Source: Thermoleophilaceae bacterium
Lineage (GTDB): Bacteria > Actinomycetota > Thermoleophilia > Solirubrobacterales > Thermoleophilaceae
Assembly: GCA_013813135.1 (NCBI GenBank)
Contig: JACCSF010000274.1
Coordinates: 1-13,139, forward strand
Direction: 5' to 3'
Length of the DNA: 13,139 bases
The notes under the pieces were generated by a model. It saw only the letters and a list, made by a program, of their open reading frames with translations. It was not told where the DNA came from and did no database searches. Shown here piece after piece: positions 5,176-12,083 of this stretch (positions within the stretch are counted from its first letter, which is position 1; the number at the start of each line of letters is the position of its first letter). The position numbers and the translations under genes are program-made.

Positions 5176-6576
5176 ATGGCCACGAGAACCCAGGCGCCCT
5201 TCGATGCGCTCCGGGCATCCATCCGAGGCGACGTATTGGAGCCTGCGGATCCCGGCTACGCCGCCGTGCGCGGCACGTTCAACACGATGCACGACGGCCG
5301 GCCGGCCTTGATCGTCAGCTGTTGCGGCACGGCCGACGTGGTCGACGCCGTCAACTTCGCCCGCGACCATGGCCTGCCGGTGGCGGTGCGCGGCGGCGGC
5401 CACTCGATCGCGGGCCTGTCGGCGACCGAGGGCGGCATGCTGATCGACCTGGCGCCCATGCGCGGCGTGCACGTCGACCCAGACCGCCGGCTCGCTCACG
5501 TCCAGGGCGGCGCGCTCTGGGCCGACGTCGACCGTGAGACGCAGCGGTTCGGCCTCGTCGCCCCCGGAGGCGTCGTCTCCGACACGGGCGTCGCCGGACT
5601 CACCCTGGGTGGCGGGTACGGCTGGGTCCGGCGCAAGTACGGGCTCTCGTGCGACAGCGTCTTTGAGGCGGAGGTGGTGTGCGCCGACGGCGAGGTGCGC
5701 ACGGCGTCCGAGATCTCGAACCCGGATCTCTACTGGGCGATCCGCGGCGGCGGCGGCAATTTCGGCATCGTCACGTCGTTCACGTTCGAGCTGCATCCGC
5801 TCGGGCCTGACGTGGCCTTCGTGGCGACCATGTATCCCGTCGAGGAGGTCGGAGAGGTCTTGCGCGGCTGGCGCGAGTACGTCGAGCAGGCGCCGAACGA
5901 GGTGACCTCGGTCTGCGTGACGATCACCTTCCCTGCCAACCCGGAGATGCCCGAGGTGGTCCACGACCGGCCAGTCGCCATCATCGGCGGCGTCTACGCC
6001 GGCGACGTCGACGAGGGCATGAAGATCATGCAGCCGCTGCGAGAGCTGGGCACGGTGCTGTTCGACATGTCCGGGCCCACCCCGTTCACCGGCGTGCAGA
6101 CGGGGTTCGACCCGCTCTTCCCGCGCAGCACGCTACGGGCCTACTGGAAGTCCCAGTACCTCGACGAGCTGCCCGACGCGGCGATCGACACGATCGCGGC
6201 CAAGGCCCAGGACCGGCCGGCGCCGCTCACGCTGGTCAACACGTTCCACATGGGCGGCGCGATCGCCAACGTGGGCGAGGAGGAAACCGCATTCGCGGAG
6301 CGGACGGCACCGTACATGGTCTCGATCGACGGAATGTGGTCCGAGGCCGGCGACGACGACGCCAACATCGCGTGGGTGCGCTCCGGCTGGAACGACATCG
6401 GGAGGTTCGGCACCGGCGCGGTCTACCTCAACTTCACCGGCCTGGCGGACGAGACGCCGGAGGCCGGTGTGGCGACGGCGTTCGGGCGCAACCTGCGCCG
6501 GCTCGCGGAGGTGAAGGCGACCTACGACCCGGACAACTTCTTCCGGATCAACAACAACATCGCACCGGCTCACTAG
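5176..6576 (+). CDS. FAD-binding oxidase, PCMH/berberine-bridge-enzyme type
   Basis: This flavoprotein oxidoreductase of 466 residues oxidises an unknown substrate, possibly a sugar or alcohol, using covalently bound FAD. The PCMH FAD-binding domain covers about residues 40-215: RGGGHSIAG (72-80) supplies His76, the usual 8-alpha-histidyl FAD attachment site, followed by VQGGALW and the GLTLGGGYGW loop. At the position of the second attachment Cys of bicovalent plant enzymes there is Val134 (VSDTGVAG), so FAD is probably monocovalent. The C-terminal BBE motif YDPDNFFRINNNIAP is intact. There is no signal peptide, so it acts in the cytosol. The ATG is set by a strong AAGGAGG. It is monocistronic, divergent from the ABC exporter and followed by a hairpin. 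Confidence 0.9.
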   Translation: MATRTQAPFDALRASIRGDVLEPADPGYAAVRGTFNTMHDGRPALIVSCCGTADVVDAVNFARDHGLPVAVRGGGHSIAGLSATEGGMLIDLAPMRGVHVDPDRRLAHVQGGALWADVDRETQRFGLVAPGGVVSDTGVAGLTLGGGYGWVRRKYGLSCDSVFEAEVVCADGEVRTASEISNPDLYWAIRGGGGNFGIVTSFTFELHPLGPDVAFVATMYPVEEVGEVLRGWREYVEQAPNEVTSVCVTITFPANPEMPEVVHDRPVAIIGGVYAGDVDEGMKIMQPLRELGTVLFDMSGPTPFTGVQTGFDPLFPRSTLRAYWKSQYLDELPDAAIDTIAAKAQDRPAPLTLVNTFHMGGAIANVGEEETAFAERTAPYMVSIDGMWSEAGDDDANIAWVRSGWNDIGRFGTGAVYLNFTGLADETPEAGVATAFGRNLRRLAEVKATYDPDNFFRINNNIAPAH

Positions 6577-6583
6577 GCCCGAA

Positions 6584-6604
6584 GCGGGCGGCTCGGCCGC
6601 CCGC
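6584..6604. terminator. hairpin between convergent genes, possible bidirectional terminator
   Basis: GCGGGCGG (6584-6591) and CCGCCCGC (6597-6604) form a perfect 8-bp stem around a CTCGG loop. It lies in the 39-bp gap between the FAD oxidase stop and the rmlB stop, where a shared terminator is expected. No T-tract follows, as is common in high-GC actinobacteria. Confidence 0.6.
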
Positions 6605-6615
6605 CCAGGGTTCGC

Positions 6616-7599
6616 TTAGAGCAGGCTGCGACCGTACTGCCGTTCGTAGTACTCGCGGTACTCGCCCGAGCGGATCGGCTCCCACCAGGGCTCGTTGTCC
6701 CGGTACCAGTCGACCGTTCGGGCGACGCCGTCGTCGAAGCCCACCTGCGCCTCCCAGCCGAGCTCCGCGCGGATCTTGTCGCTGGCCAGCGAGTAGCGGC
6801 GGTCGTGCCCGGGCCTGTCCTCGACGTACTCGATCAGCGACTCGTCACCGCCGGTCAGCTCGATGATGCGCTGGACCACCTCGATGTTCTCGCACTCGTC
6901 CGGCCCGCCGACGTTGTAGGCCTCGCCCGGCCGTCCCCTCTCCAACACCACGTTGATGCCGCGGCAGAAGTCCTCGACGTAGAGCCAGTTGCGCACCTGG
7001 CGCCCGTCGCCGTAGACCGGCAGCGTGTCGCCGTGCAGCGCGTTGAGCACGCAGAGCGGGATCAGCTTCTCGGGGTACTGGCGCGGCCCGTAGTTGTTGG
7101 AGCCGCGGCAGATCACGGCCTCCACGCCGTGGGTGTGCGCGTAGGCCGACACGAGCAGGTCGCCGCCCGCCTTGGTGGCTGAGTAGGGCGACGAGGGGTC
7201 GAGCGGCGAGGTCTCGGTGAACGAGCCCTCCTCGATCGACCCGTAGACCTCGTCCGTCGACACCTGCAGGTAGCGCCCGACCCCGCGCTGGCGCACCGCG
7301 TCCAGCAGCACGCTCGTGCCGATCACGTGGGTGCGCGCAAACGCGTTCTGATCGGCGATCGAGCGGTCCACGTGCGACTCGGCGGCGAAGTTCACGATCG
7401 CGTCGACGCCCTCAGTCAGCTGCAGCACGAGCTCGCGGTCCTCGATCGCGCCCACGACGAGCTCGACGCCGTCCGGGAGGTTCTCGCGCCGGCCGGCGTA
7501 GGTGAGCTTGTCGAGCACCACCACCTCGTGCTCGTCCTTGACCAGCCGGACGTAGGTGGAGCCGATGAAACCGGCGGCGCCGGTGACGAGCAGCCTCAT
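6616..7599 (-). CDS. rmlB: dTDP-glucose 4,6-dehydratase RmlB
   Basis: It converts dTDP-glucose to dTDP-4-keto-6-deoxyglucose, the second step of the dTDP-rhamnose pathway. It has 327 residues, the normal length. It is a short-chain-dehydrogenase-fold enzyme with NAD-binding GAAGFIG (7-13), the STDEVYG motif at 114-120 with the catalytic Thr-Asp-Glu, Y139-x3-K143 (YSATK), and the family motifs RGSNNYGPRQ and NWLYVEDFCRGI. The ATG at 7599 is fixed by a 4-nt ATGA overlap with the rmlD stop; upstream in-frame codons lie inside rmlD. It is the last gene of the operon, ending at a TAA 12 nt from the shared hairpin. Confidence 0.95.
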   Translation of the reverse strand: MRLLVTGAAGFIGSTYVRLVKDEHEVVVLDKLTYAGRRENLPDGVELVVGAIEDRELVLQLTEGVDAIVNFAAESHVDRSIADQNAFARTHVIGTSVLLDAVRQRGVGRYLQVSTDEVYGSIEEGSFTETSPLDPSSPYSATKAGGDLLVSAYAHTHGVEAVICRGSNNYGPRQYPEKLIPLCVLNALHGDTLPVYGDGRQVRNWLYVEDFCRGINVVLERGRPGEAYNVGGPDECENIEVVQRIIELTGGDESLIEYVEDRPGHDRRYSLASDKIRAELGWEAQVGFDDGVARTVDWYRDNEPWWEPIRSGEYREYYERQYGRSLL

Positions 7600-8381
7600 A
7601 CGCGCACCCCAAGGTAGGCATCGAGTCCCTCCTGCCAGGTCGGCAGCCGGTCGCCGCGCTCGCTGCCGAGCACCGAGTAGGCCGGCCGGGGAGCGGGGCG
7701 GGGGAACTCCTCGGTCGTGCAGGGCTCGACGCGCGTTTCCGAGCCGGCCCGGGCGAAGATCTCGCGGGCGAACTCGAACCACGAGCACGACCCGGAGGCG
7801 GCCACGTGGTGGACACCGAAGTCCCCGGTCCCCGCGAGCCGGACGAGCGCCTCGGCCAGATGGCCGGTGAACGTGGGGCAGCCGACCTGATCGTCGACCA
7901 CCCGCACCTCGGGGCCGAGGCCGAGCATGGTCTCGACGAAGTTCTTCCCGCCGGGGCCGAACAGCCAGGAGGAGCGCGCGATGTAGTGGCGCGGGCTTGC
8001 ATCGGCGGTGGCGCGCTCTCCGGCGAGCTTCGTGCGGCCGTAGGCGGACAGCGGGTTGACCGGATCGGACTCGAGGTAAGGCTCGCGCTTGGAGCCGTCG
8101 AAGACGTAGTCGCTCGACACGTACAGCACGGTGCCGGAGGCCTCGGCAACGTTGCGCGCGCCGTCGCAGTTGATCCGCAGGGCCTCTTCCTCGTGCCCCT
8201 CGGCGCCGTCCACGTCCGTCCAGGCGGCGCAGTTGATCACCACGTCTTCGGGCCCGATCGCCTCGCGGACGGCCATGCGATCGGTCACGTCGAGCTGCGC
8301 GCGCGAGTAGGCGACGGCGTTCGCCGCGCGCACGACGTCCTGGCCGAGCATGCCGCCCGCTCCGACGACCACGAGCCTCAC
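7596..8381 (-). CDS. rmlD: dTDP-4-dehydrorhamnose reductase RmlD
   Basis: It reduces dTDP-4-keto-rhamnose to dTDP-L-rhamnose, or a related 4-keto sugar, with NAD(P)H. It has 261 residues, slightly short for the family. The nucleotide-binding motif is GAGGMLG (7-13), followed by INCAAWTDVDGAE, SSDYVFDG (89-96), and the catalytic Y114-x3-K118 in YGRTK. VVDDQVGCPT and the C-terminal RPAYSVL are also RmlD hallmarks. The start is GTG, set by a GTGA overlap with the rmlA stop (8378-8381); translation can be read farther upstream in frame, but only antisense-like sequence overlapping rmlA is found there. It lies between rmlA and rmlB, overlapping both by 4 nt. Without rmlC in the window, a related 6-deoxy sugar as product cannot be excluded. 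Confidence 0.92.
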   Translation of the reverse strand: MRLVVVGAGGMLGQDVVRAANAVAYSRAQLDVTDRMAVREAIGPEDVVINCAAWTDVDGAEGHEEEALRINCDGARNVAEASGTVLYVSSDYVFDGSKREPYLESDPVNPLSAYGRTKLAGERATADASPRHYIARSSWLFGPGGKNFVETMLGLGPEVRVVDDQVGCPTFTGHLAEALVRLAGTGDFGVHHVAASGSCSWFEFAREIFARAGSETRVEPCTTEEFPRPAPRPAYSVLGSERGDRLPTWQEGLDAYLGVRV

Positions 8382-9442
8382 AGGACCTGAACGTCCGCGT
8401 TGTCGCCCACGACGAAGCGGTACGCCTTGGGTAGCGTTGGGCCGCGCCCGATGCGCACGTTCTTGCCGATCAGGCTCGCCTCGATGCGGTACTCGAGGTC
8501 TGAGATCGAGGAGCCGGACATGACGATCGAGTGCTCCAGCTCGGCGTGGGTGATCGTCACGTCCTCGCCGATCGCCGTATAGGGCCCGATGTAGGCGTCC
8601 GTGATGCGGGTGCCGTGCCCCACGATCGCCGGTCCGCGGACGGTGGCGCGCTCCAGCCGGGCTCCCTCGGCGATCACCACGCGGCCCTCGACGCGGGAGT
8701 CCACCAGCTCGCCCTCGATGCTCTCCTTCACGTCGTCGAGGATCAGCTGGTTGGCCTCGAGCATGTCCTGCACCTGGCCGGTGTCCTTCCACCACCCGTG
8801 CACGATGTGGGGGTCCACGCGCAGACCACGGTCCACAAGCGCCTGGATCGCGTCCGTGATCTCCAGCTCGCCCCGCCAGGACGGCTCGATCGAGCGGGCC
8901 GCGTCGAAGATGGACGACGTGAACATGTAGACCCCGACCAGGGCCAGGTCCGTCTGGGGCTCCTTCGGCTTCTCCACCAGCCGCGCGACGCGCCCGTCGT
9001 TCAGCTCCGCCACGCCGTAGTGCTCTGGGTCCGGCACCGGCGTCAGCAGGATCAGCGCGTCGGGCTGGTCGGTGCGGAACGTGTCGACCAGGTTGACGAT
9101 GCCGTCACGCAGGAGGTTGTCGCCGAGGTACATGACGAACGGCGACTGCCCCAGGAACGGCTCCGCGGTCAGCAGCGCGTGGGCCAGCCCGAGCGGCTCG
9201 TCCTGCTCGATGTACTCGATCGTGATGCCGAAGGCGGAGCCGTCGCCGGCCGCGGCCTGGATCTCCGCGCCGGTCTCCGGCGCGATGATGATCCCGACCT
9301 CGTCGATCCCCGCGGCCGCCATGGCCTCGATCCCGTAGAAGAGAACGGGCTTGTTCGCCACCGGCACCAGCTGCTTGGCACTCGTGTGGGTCAGTGGGCG
9401 CAGGCGGGTGCCCTTCCCGCCGGACAGGATCAGGCCCCGCAC
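8378..9442 (-). CDS. rmlA: glucose-1-phosphate thymidylyltransferase, long form (RmlA/StrD type)
   Basis: It joins glucose-1-phosphate and dTTP to dTDP-glucose, the first step of the deoxysugar pathway. Residues 1-235 are the nucleotidyltransferase domain: GGKGTRLRPLT (8-18), KQLVPVANKP (23-32), metal-binding Asp108 in YLGDN, VEKPKEP near 156-162 and WKDTG (218-222). Residues about 240-345 form a left-handed beta-helix of hexapeptide-like turns, ending PKAYRFVVGDNADVQVL. The 354-residue length and this C-terminus place it with StrD-like long RmlA proteins rather than the ~290-residue enterobacterial form. The start is GTG, 2 nt after the stop of the flavin-fold gene, so it is cotranscribed with it. 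Confidence 0.93.
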   Translation of the reverse strand: MRGLILSGGKGTRLRPLTHTSAKQLVPVANKPVLFYGIEAMAAAGIDEVGIIIAPETGAEIQAAAGDGSAFGITIEYIEQDEPLGLAHALLTAEPFLGQSPFVMYLGDNLLRDGIVNLVDTFRTDQPDALILLTPVPDPEHYGVAELNDGRVARLVEKPKEPQTDLALVGVYMFTSSIFDAARSIEPSWRGELEITDAIQALVDRGLRVDPHIVHGWWKDTGQVQDMLEANQLILDDVKESIEGELVDSRVEGRVVIAEGARLERATVRGPAIVGHGTRITDAYIGPYTAIGEDVTITHAELEHSIVMSGSSISDLEYRIEASLIGKNVRIGRGPTLPKAYRFVVGDNADVQVL

Positions 9443-9444
9443 GG

Positions 9445-9909
9445 TTAGTACGTGCCGCCCAGCTTGCCGTGGTCCCAGCTCACAGTGCGCGAGGGGATGA
9501 AGCGCATTCCCACGCGCTTCTGGGCCTGCTGGGCGACCATCTCGCGGATTTCGGGTGTGAGCTCGCCGGCATAGCGCTCGAACAGCCTAAGTCCATAGGC
9601 CTCGACCCGCTCCGGTTCCCGCTCGACCTCGACCTCGCACTCGAACGTGACGCCGCGCAGCTCCTGGTACTGGACGCCGTCCTCGATGCCGACGGTGGCG
9701 CGCGGGTCGCGCTCCAGGTTCTTCGCCTTCTGCGACTTTGCGTAAGTCCAGGACACCAACTCCGTGCCGTTCTCGGGCGCGTACCAGAGCGGCACCAGAT
9801 GCGGGCGCCCGCGCGGTCCCAAGGTGGCGCACTGCATGACCATCTGCTCGGCGAGGAAGGCGCGCAGCTCCTCGTCGTTCATCGCGATCTGGTCGCGCTG
9901 GCTGGGCAT
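9445..9909 (-). CDS. PPOX-class split-barrel flavin/F420-binding protein
   Basis: This 154-residue protein belongs to the pyridoxamine-5'-phosphate-oxidase-like split beta-barrel family, whose members bind FMN, F420 or haem. Family features: CATLGPRGRPHLVPLWY (27-43), the basic KSQKAKNLERDPRATVGIEDG segment that usually contacts cofactor phosphate, RGVTFECEVEVE, and the C-terminal SWDHGKLGGTY. These point to the actinobacterial F420/FMN-dependent reductase group rather than true PdxH, but the cofactor cannot be decided from sequence. The ATG at 9909 has no clear Shine-Dalgarno; Met10 is an alternative start. It lies 29 nt after the PafBC-like gene and 2 nt before rmlA, so it may be part of the sugar operon by position only. 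Confidence 0.82.
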   Translation of the reverse strand: MPSQRDQIAMNDEELRAFLAEQMVMQCATLGPRGRPHLVPLWYAPENGTELVSWTYAKSQKAKNLERDPRATVGIEDGVQYQELRGVTFECEVEVEREPERVEAYGLRLFERYAGELTPEIREMVAQQAQKRVGMRFIPSRTVSWDHGKLGGTY

Positions 9910-9938
9910 GGTCGGCAGCGTACCCGGGCGGGAAGCAG

Positions 9939-11972
9939 CTAGCGCTTGACGGCGCCCGCCAGGACCTCGGCAGCCTCGAGGACCGCCTGGCGGGCGTCGT
10001 CGGGCTCCAGCACGACGGCGTCCCCGGCCTCCTTGAGCAGCTCGCGGGCGAGGTAGCGGTGCCCGGCGTAGGGCAGTTCGACGATCACCGCGTGATCGGC
10101 CAGCTCGGCGACCACGCGCTTGTCCTCACGCGCCCAGCGGGCGCGGTCGGGCGCCATCCACACGCGGGCGAGGCGCGCGTCGGCCACCTCGCCGGTGCGC
10201 GGCCATCCGTGGATGTCGGGCTCGATGCCGGGACGGGGCTCGAAGCTCTCGTCCAGGACGGTGGCTGAGCGAATCCGGTCCAGCCGGAACGAGCGAGTGT
10301 CGTCCTTGTCGGGATCCCACGCGTGGACGTACCAGCCCTCCTGGCCGTTCATCAGCTTGTAGGGCTCGATGCGGCGCTTGGTGAACTCGTCGAGTTCCTC
10401 CTTGTAGTGCTCGATCTCGAGCATCCGGTGCGCGGCGATCGCGCCGCTGACCACACGGGCGATCTCGGAGTCGTCGCCCTTGGCCGTGGTGATCTGCAGG
10501 CCCTCCTGTGCCGGGTCCTCGCCGAGCGCGTCCACGATCTTCTGCCGGGCGCTCGACAGCGAGCCCTCGGGCAGGTGCTCGCCGATCAGGTCGATCGCGG
10601 CCATCAGTGCCTTCGCCTCCAGCGGCAGCAGGCGTGCCGGGCGGGCGAAGTTGTCCCCGTAGGGCTCGGGATCCACTTCGATCTGGTCGCCCTGAACCTC
10701 CGCGTAGAGCACGTACGAGCCGCCGCCGAAGTTCACGACATTCAGCACGTCGACGTCCTGGCGCAGCTCCGTCTCGGACACCTGGAGGCGCTCGCACAGC
10801 TCGGCGACGTCGAGCTTCTTGCCCTCCCTGGCGGTGTCGATCAGGATGCCGGCGAGCGTGACAAGCCGGGCGAAGCGCTCCGGCCGGATCGGCGAGGTCT
10901 CGCGGTCGTCGTCCTCCTCGACATCCTCGAAGACCGGGTCCACGCTCTCGGCTACCTCGGGCGGGTGCGTGTGACGCTCGATGATCAGCTCGAGCCGCTG
11001 ACGCCACTCCTCGACCAGCTCGGGCGGGCCCTCCACGCGCGCGTGCTCCCCCAGCCCCAGCACCCAGGACACCATCTGGCGGGCGTTGGCGTAGTCCGTC
11101 TCGAAGATCACCCCGTCGTCGACCTCGGTCACGTCGCCCGCATGGCCGAAGTGACGCAGCGCCAGCCAGTCGATCCGGTCGGACAGCCAGATGCGGGCGC
11201 GCCCGATCGGCTCGCCCAGCTGCCAGTCCGTGCGGATGGCGTAGTCGCGCGCTTCGAAGTCCTCCGGGCGGTTGAAGTCGTGCTCGGCCTTGGAGGAGTA
11301 GCCCACCTTGCCGCGGATGCGCGAGACGCGGAAGACGCGCGTGTCGTCGCGCTCGTGCGAGTACCCGATCAGGTAGAACTGCCCGCCCTTGTAGAGCAGG
11401 TGGTAGGGGTCCACCTTGCGCGACTCCTGGGCGTCGCGGCCGATCGTGTAGTAGTCGAAGACGATCGTCTTGCGCCTGAAGATCGCGGTCTCGACCTTGG
11501 ACAGGCGCTGGGACAGATCGCGGCCGCCGGCGCCGGCGGTGACGGCGAGCGCCACCGAGCGCTCCTCTGGAGCGTCCAGCGGCGAGGGCTTGCCCCACGA
11601 GAGCTGCTGCAGTGCCAGCCGCAGCGGCTCCGCGTAGGCGAACTCGCCGTCGAGCAGCGACAGCGACATGCGCAGCGCGCCCAGCTCCTCGTCGGTGAAC
11701 TCGATCGCCGGAAGGTAGAAGTTCTCGGGCGGCAGCGAATAGTTCTCCGCCTCGTAGTAGCCCTCGGCGGGCTTGTCGACCTTGAGGTGGATGCCGAGCG
11801 AATCGAGCTCGGCGCGGTCGGCGTAGAAGCGCCGCGCGAACGCCTCGTCGTTCATCTGCGAGTAGCCCTCGACGTCCTGCTTGATCTCGAGCGCGGAAAC
11901 GGGCCGCCGCTCCGCCATCAGGAAAGAGATAAGCGACAGCTGCCGGATGAGCTTTTCGGTGTCCTTCGCCAT
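9939..11972 (-). CDS. pafBC: fused PafBC-like WYL transcriptional regulator
   Basis: Two homologous halves of HTH-WYL-WCX architecture are fused in 677 residues. First half: winged HTH about 4-65 (ending RFYADRAELDSLGIHL), WYL domain about 165-225 with GQFYLIGY (197-204), then a WCX-like region to 335. An acidic linker follows (347-358). Second half: HTH about 366-412, WYL domain about 515-570 with GWYVHAW (546-552), WCX region to 670. In mycobacteria PafB and PafC are separate genes and together activate RecA-independent DNA-damage genes; natural fusions such as the Arthrobacter one exist. The order matches PafB then PafC. The ATG at 11972 is chosen because HTH similarity starts there and upstream sequence is palindromic intergenic DNA. 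There are no pup, pafA or proteasome genes nearby in this window. Ligand unknown; a single-stranded nucleic acid is proposed for WYL proteins. Confidence 0.88.
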   Translation of the reverse strand: MAKDTEKLIRQLSLISFLMAERRPVSALEIKQDVEGYSQMNDEAFARRFYADRAELDSLGIHLKVDKPAEGYYEAENYSLPPENFYLPAIEFTDEELGALRMSLSLLDGEFAYAEPLRLALQQLSWGKPSPLDAPEERSVALAVTAGAGGRDLSQRLSKVETAIFRRKTIVFDYYTIGRDAQESRKVDPYHLLYKGGQFYLIGYSHERDDTRVFRVSRIRGKVGYSSKAEHDFNRPEDFEARDYAIRTDWQLGEPIGRARIWLSDRIDWLALRHFGHAGDVTEVDDGVIFETDYANARQMVSWVLGLGEHARVEGPPELVEEWRQRLELIIERHTHPPEVAESVDPVFEDVEEDDDRETSPIRPERFARLVTLAGILIDTAREGKKLDVAELCERLQVSETELRQDVDVLNVVNFGGGSYVLYAEVQGDQIEVDPEPYGDNFARPARLLPLEAKALMAAIDLIGEHLPEGSLSSARQKIVDALGEDPAQEGLQITTAKGDDSEIARVVSGAIAAHRMLEIEHYKEELDEFTKRRIEPYKLMNGQEGWYVHAWDPDKDDTRSFRLDRIRSATVLDESFEPRPGIEPDIHGWPRTGEVADARLARVWMAPDRARWAREDKRVVAELADHAVIVELPYAGHRYLARELLKEAGDAVVLEPDDARQAVLEAAEVLAGAVKR

Positions 11973-11983
11973 GGCGGTCCACG

Positions 11984-11989
11984 AATATA
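11984..11989 (-). promoter_or_regulatory. candidate -10 element for the PafBC-like gene
   Basis: TATATT on the minus strand, an AT-rich island in GC-rich DNA, lies 11 nt before the ATG at 11972. It would give a leaderless or nearly leaderless mRNA. No consensus -35 is visible at 17-18 nt, which is expected if the promoter depends on an activator or on RbpA-type factors. Confidence 0.45.
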
Positions 11990-11995
11990 AGCGGG

Positions 11996-12008
11996 AAACC
12001 CGGGGTTT
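11996..12008. promoter_or_regulatory. palindrome AAACCC-G-GGGTTT, candidate operator
   Basis: A perfect 6-1-6 inverted repeat ends 7 bp upstream of the candidate TATATT -10 of the PafBC-like gene. Its position suits a regulator binding in the spacer/-35 zone. Function is inferred from symmetry and location only. Confidence 0.4.
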
Positions 12009-12020
12009 GCGGCCCCCGCC

Positions 12021-12033
12021 CCGCAATTTGCGG
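12021..12033. promoter_or_regulatory. palindrome CCGCAA-T-TTGCGG, candidate operator
   Basis: A perfect 6-1-6 inverted repeat. Its right half, TTTGCGG (12027-12033), recurs at 12006-12012, exactly 21 bp away, or about two helical turns. The pair could be bound cooperatively by a dimeric regulator of the PafBC-like gene. Confidence 0.4.
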
Positions 12034-12040
12034 TCTTGTC

Positions 12041-12052
12041 AGCCGCGCGGCT
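12041..12052. terminator. 12-bp palindrome AGCCGCGCGGCT downstream of the exoribonuclease gene
   Basis: A perfect self-complementary sequence lies 32 nt after the exoribonuclease stop. It could help end that transcript, but it has no separate loop and no T-tract, so a binding site is equally possible. Confidence 0.25.
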
Positions 12053-12083
12053 TCCCCAACTGCTCGGCAGCCCCGACGCTCTA

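Noticed and set aside
7600..7788. Upstream extension of rmlB into rmlD
   Set aside because: The Rossmann motif starts at the ATG at 7599, which overlaps the rmlD stop; the upstream residues match nothing in RmlB.
8382..8795. Upstream in-frame extension of rmlD into rmlA
   Set aside because: RmlD similarity begins exactly at MRLVVVGAGG (GTG at 8381), and the extension overlaps the well-supported rmlA C-terminus.
10126..11982. Minus-strand frame of 618 codons within the PafBC-like gene
   Set aside because: It is an Arg/Ala/Gly-rich out-of-frame reading of the same gene, without domains.
10323..11990. Long plus-strand open frame of 555 codons opposite the PafBC-like gene
   Set aside because: It is antisense to a gene with clear domains, is low-complexity (rich in Leu, Val, Gln and Arg) and has no recognisable motif; long antisense frames are expected at this GC content.
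12034..12083. Possible structured RNA or tRNA-like sequence after the exoribonuclease gene
   Set aside because: The minus strand has short GC complementarities, but no cloverleaf, T-loop or known riboswitch core could be built.
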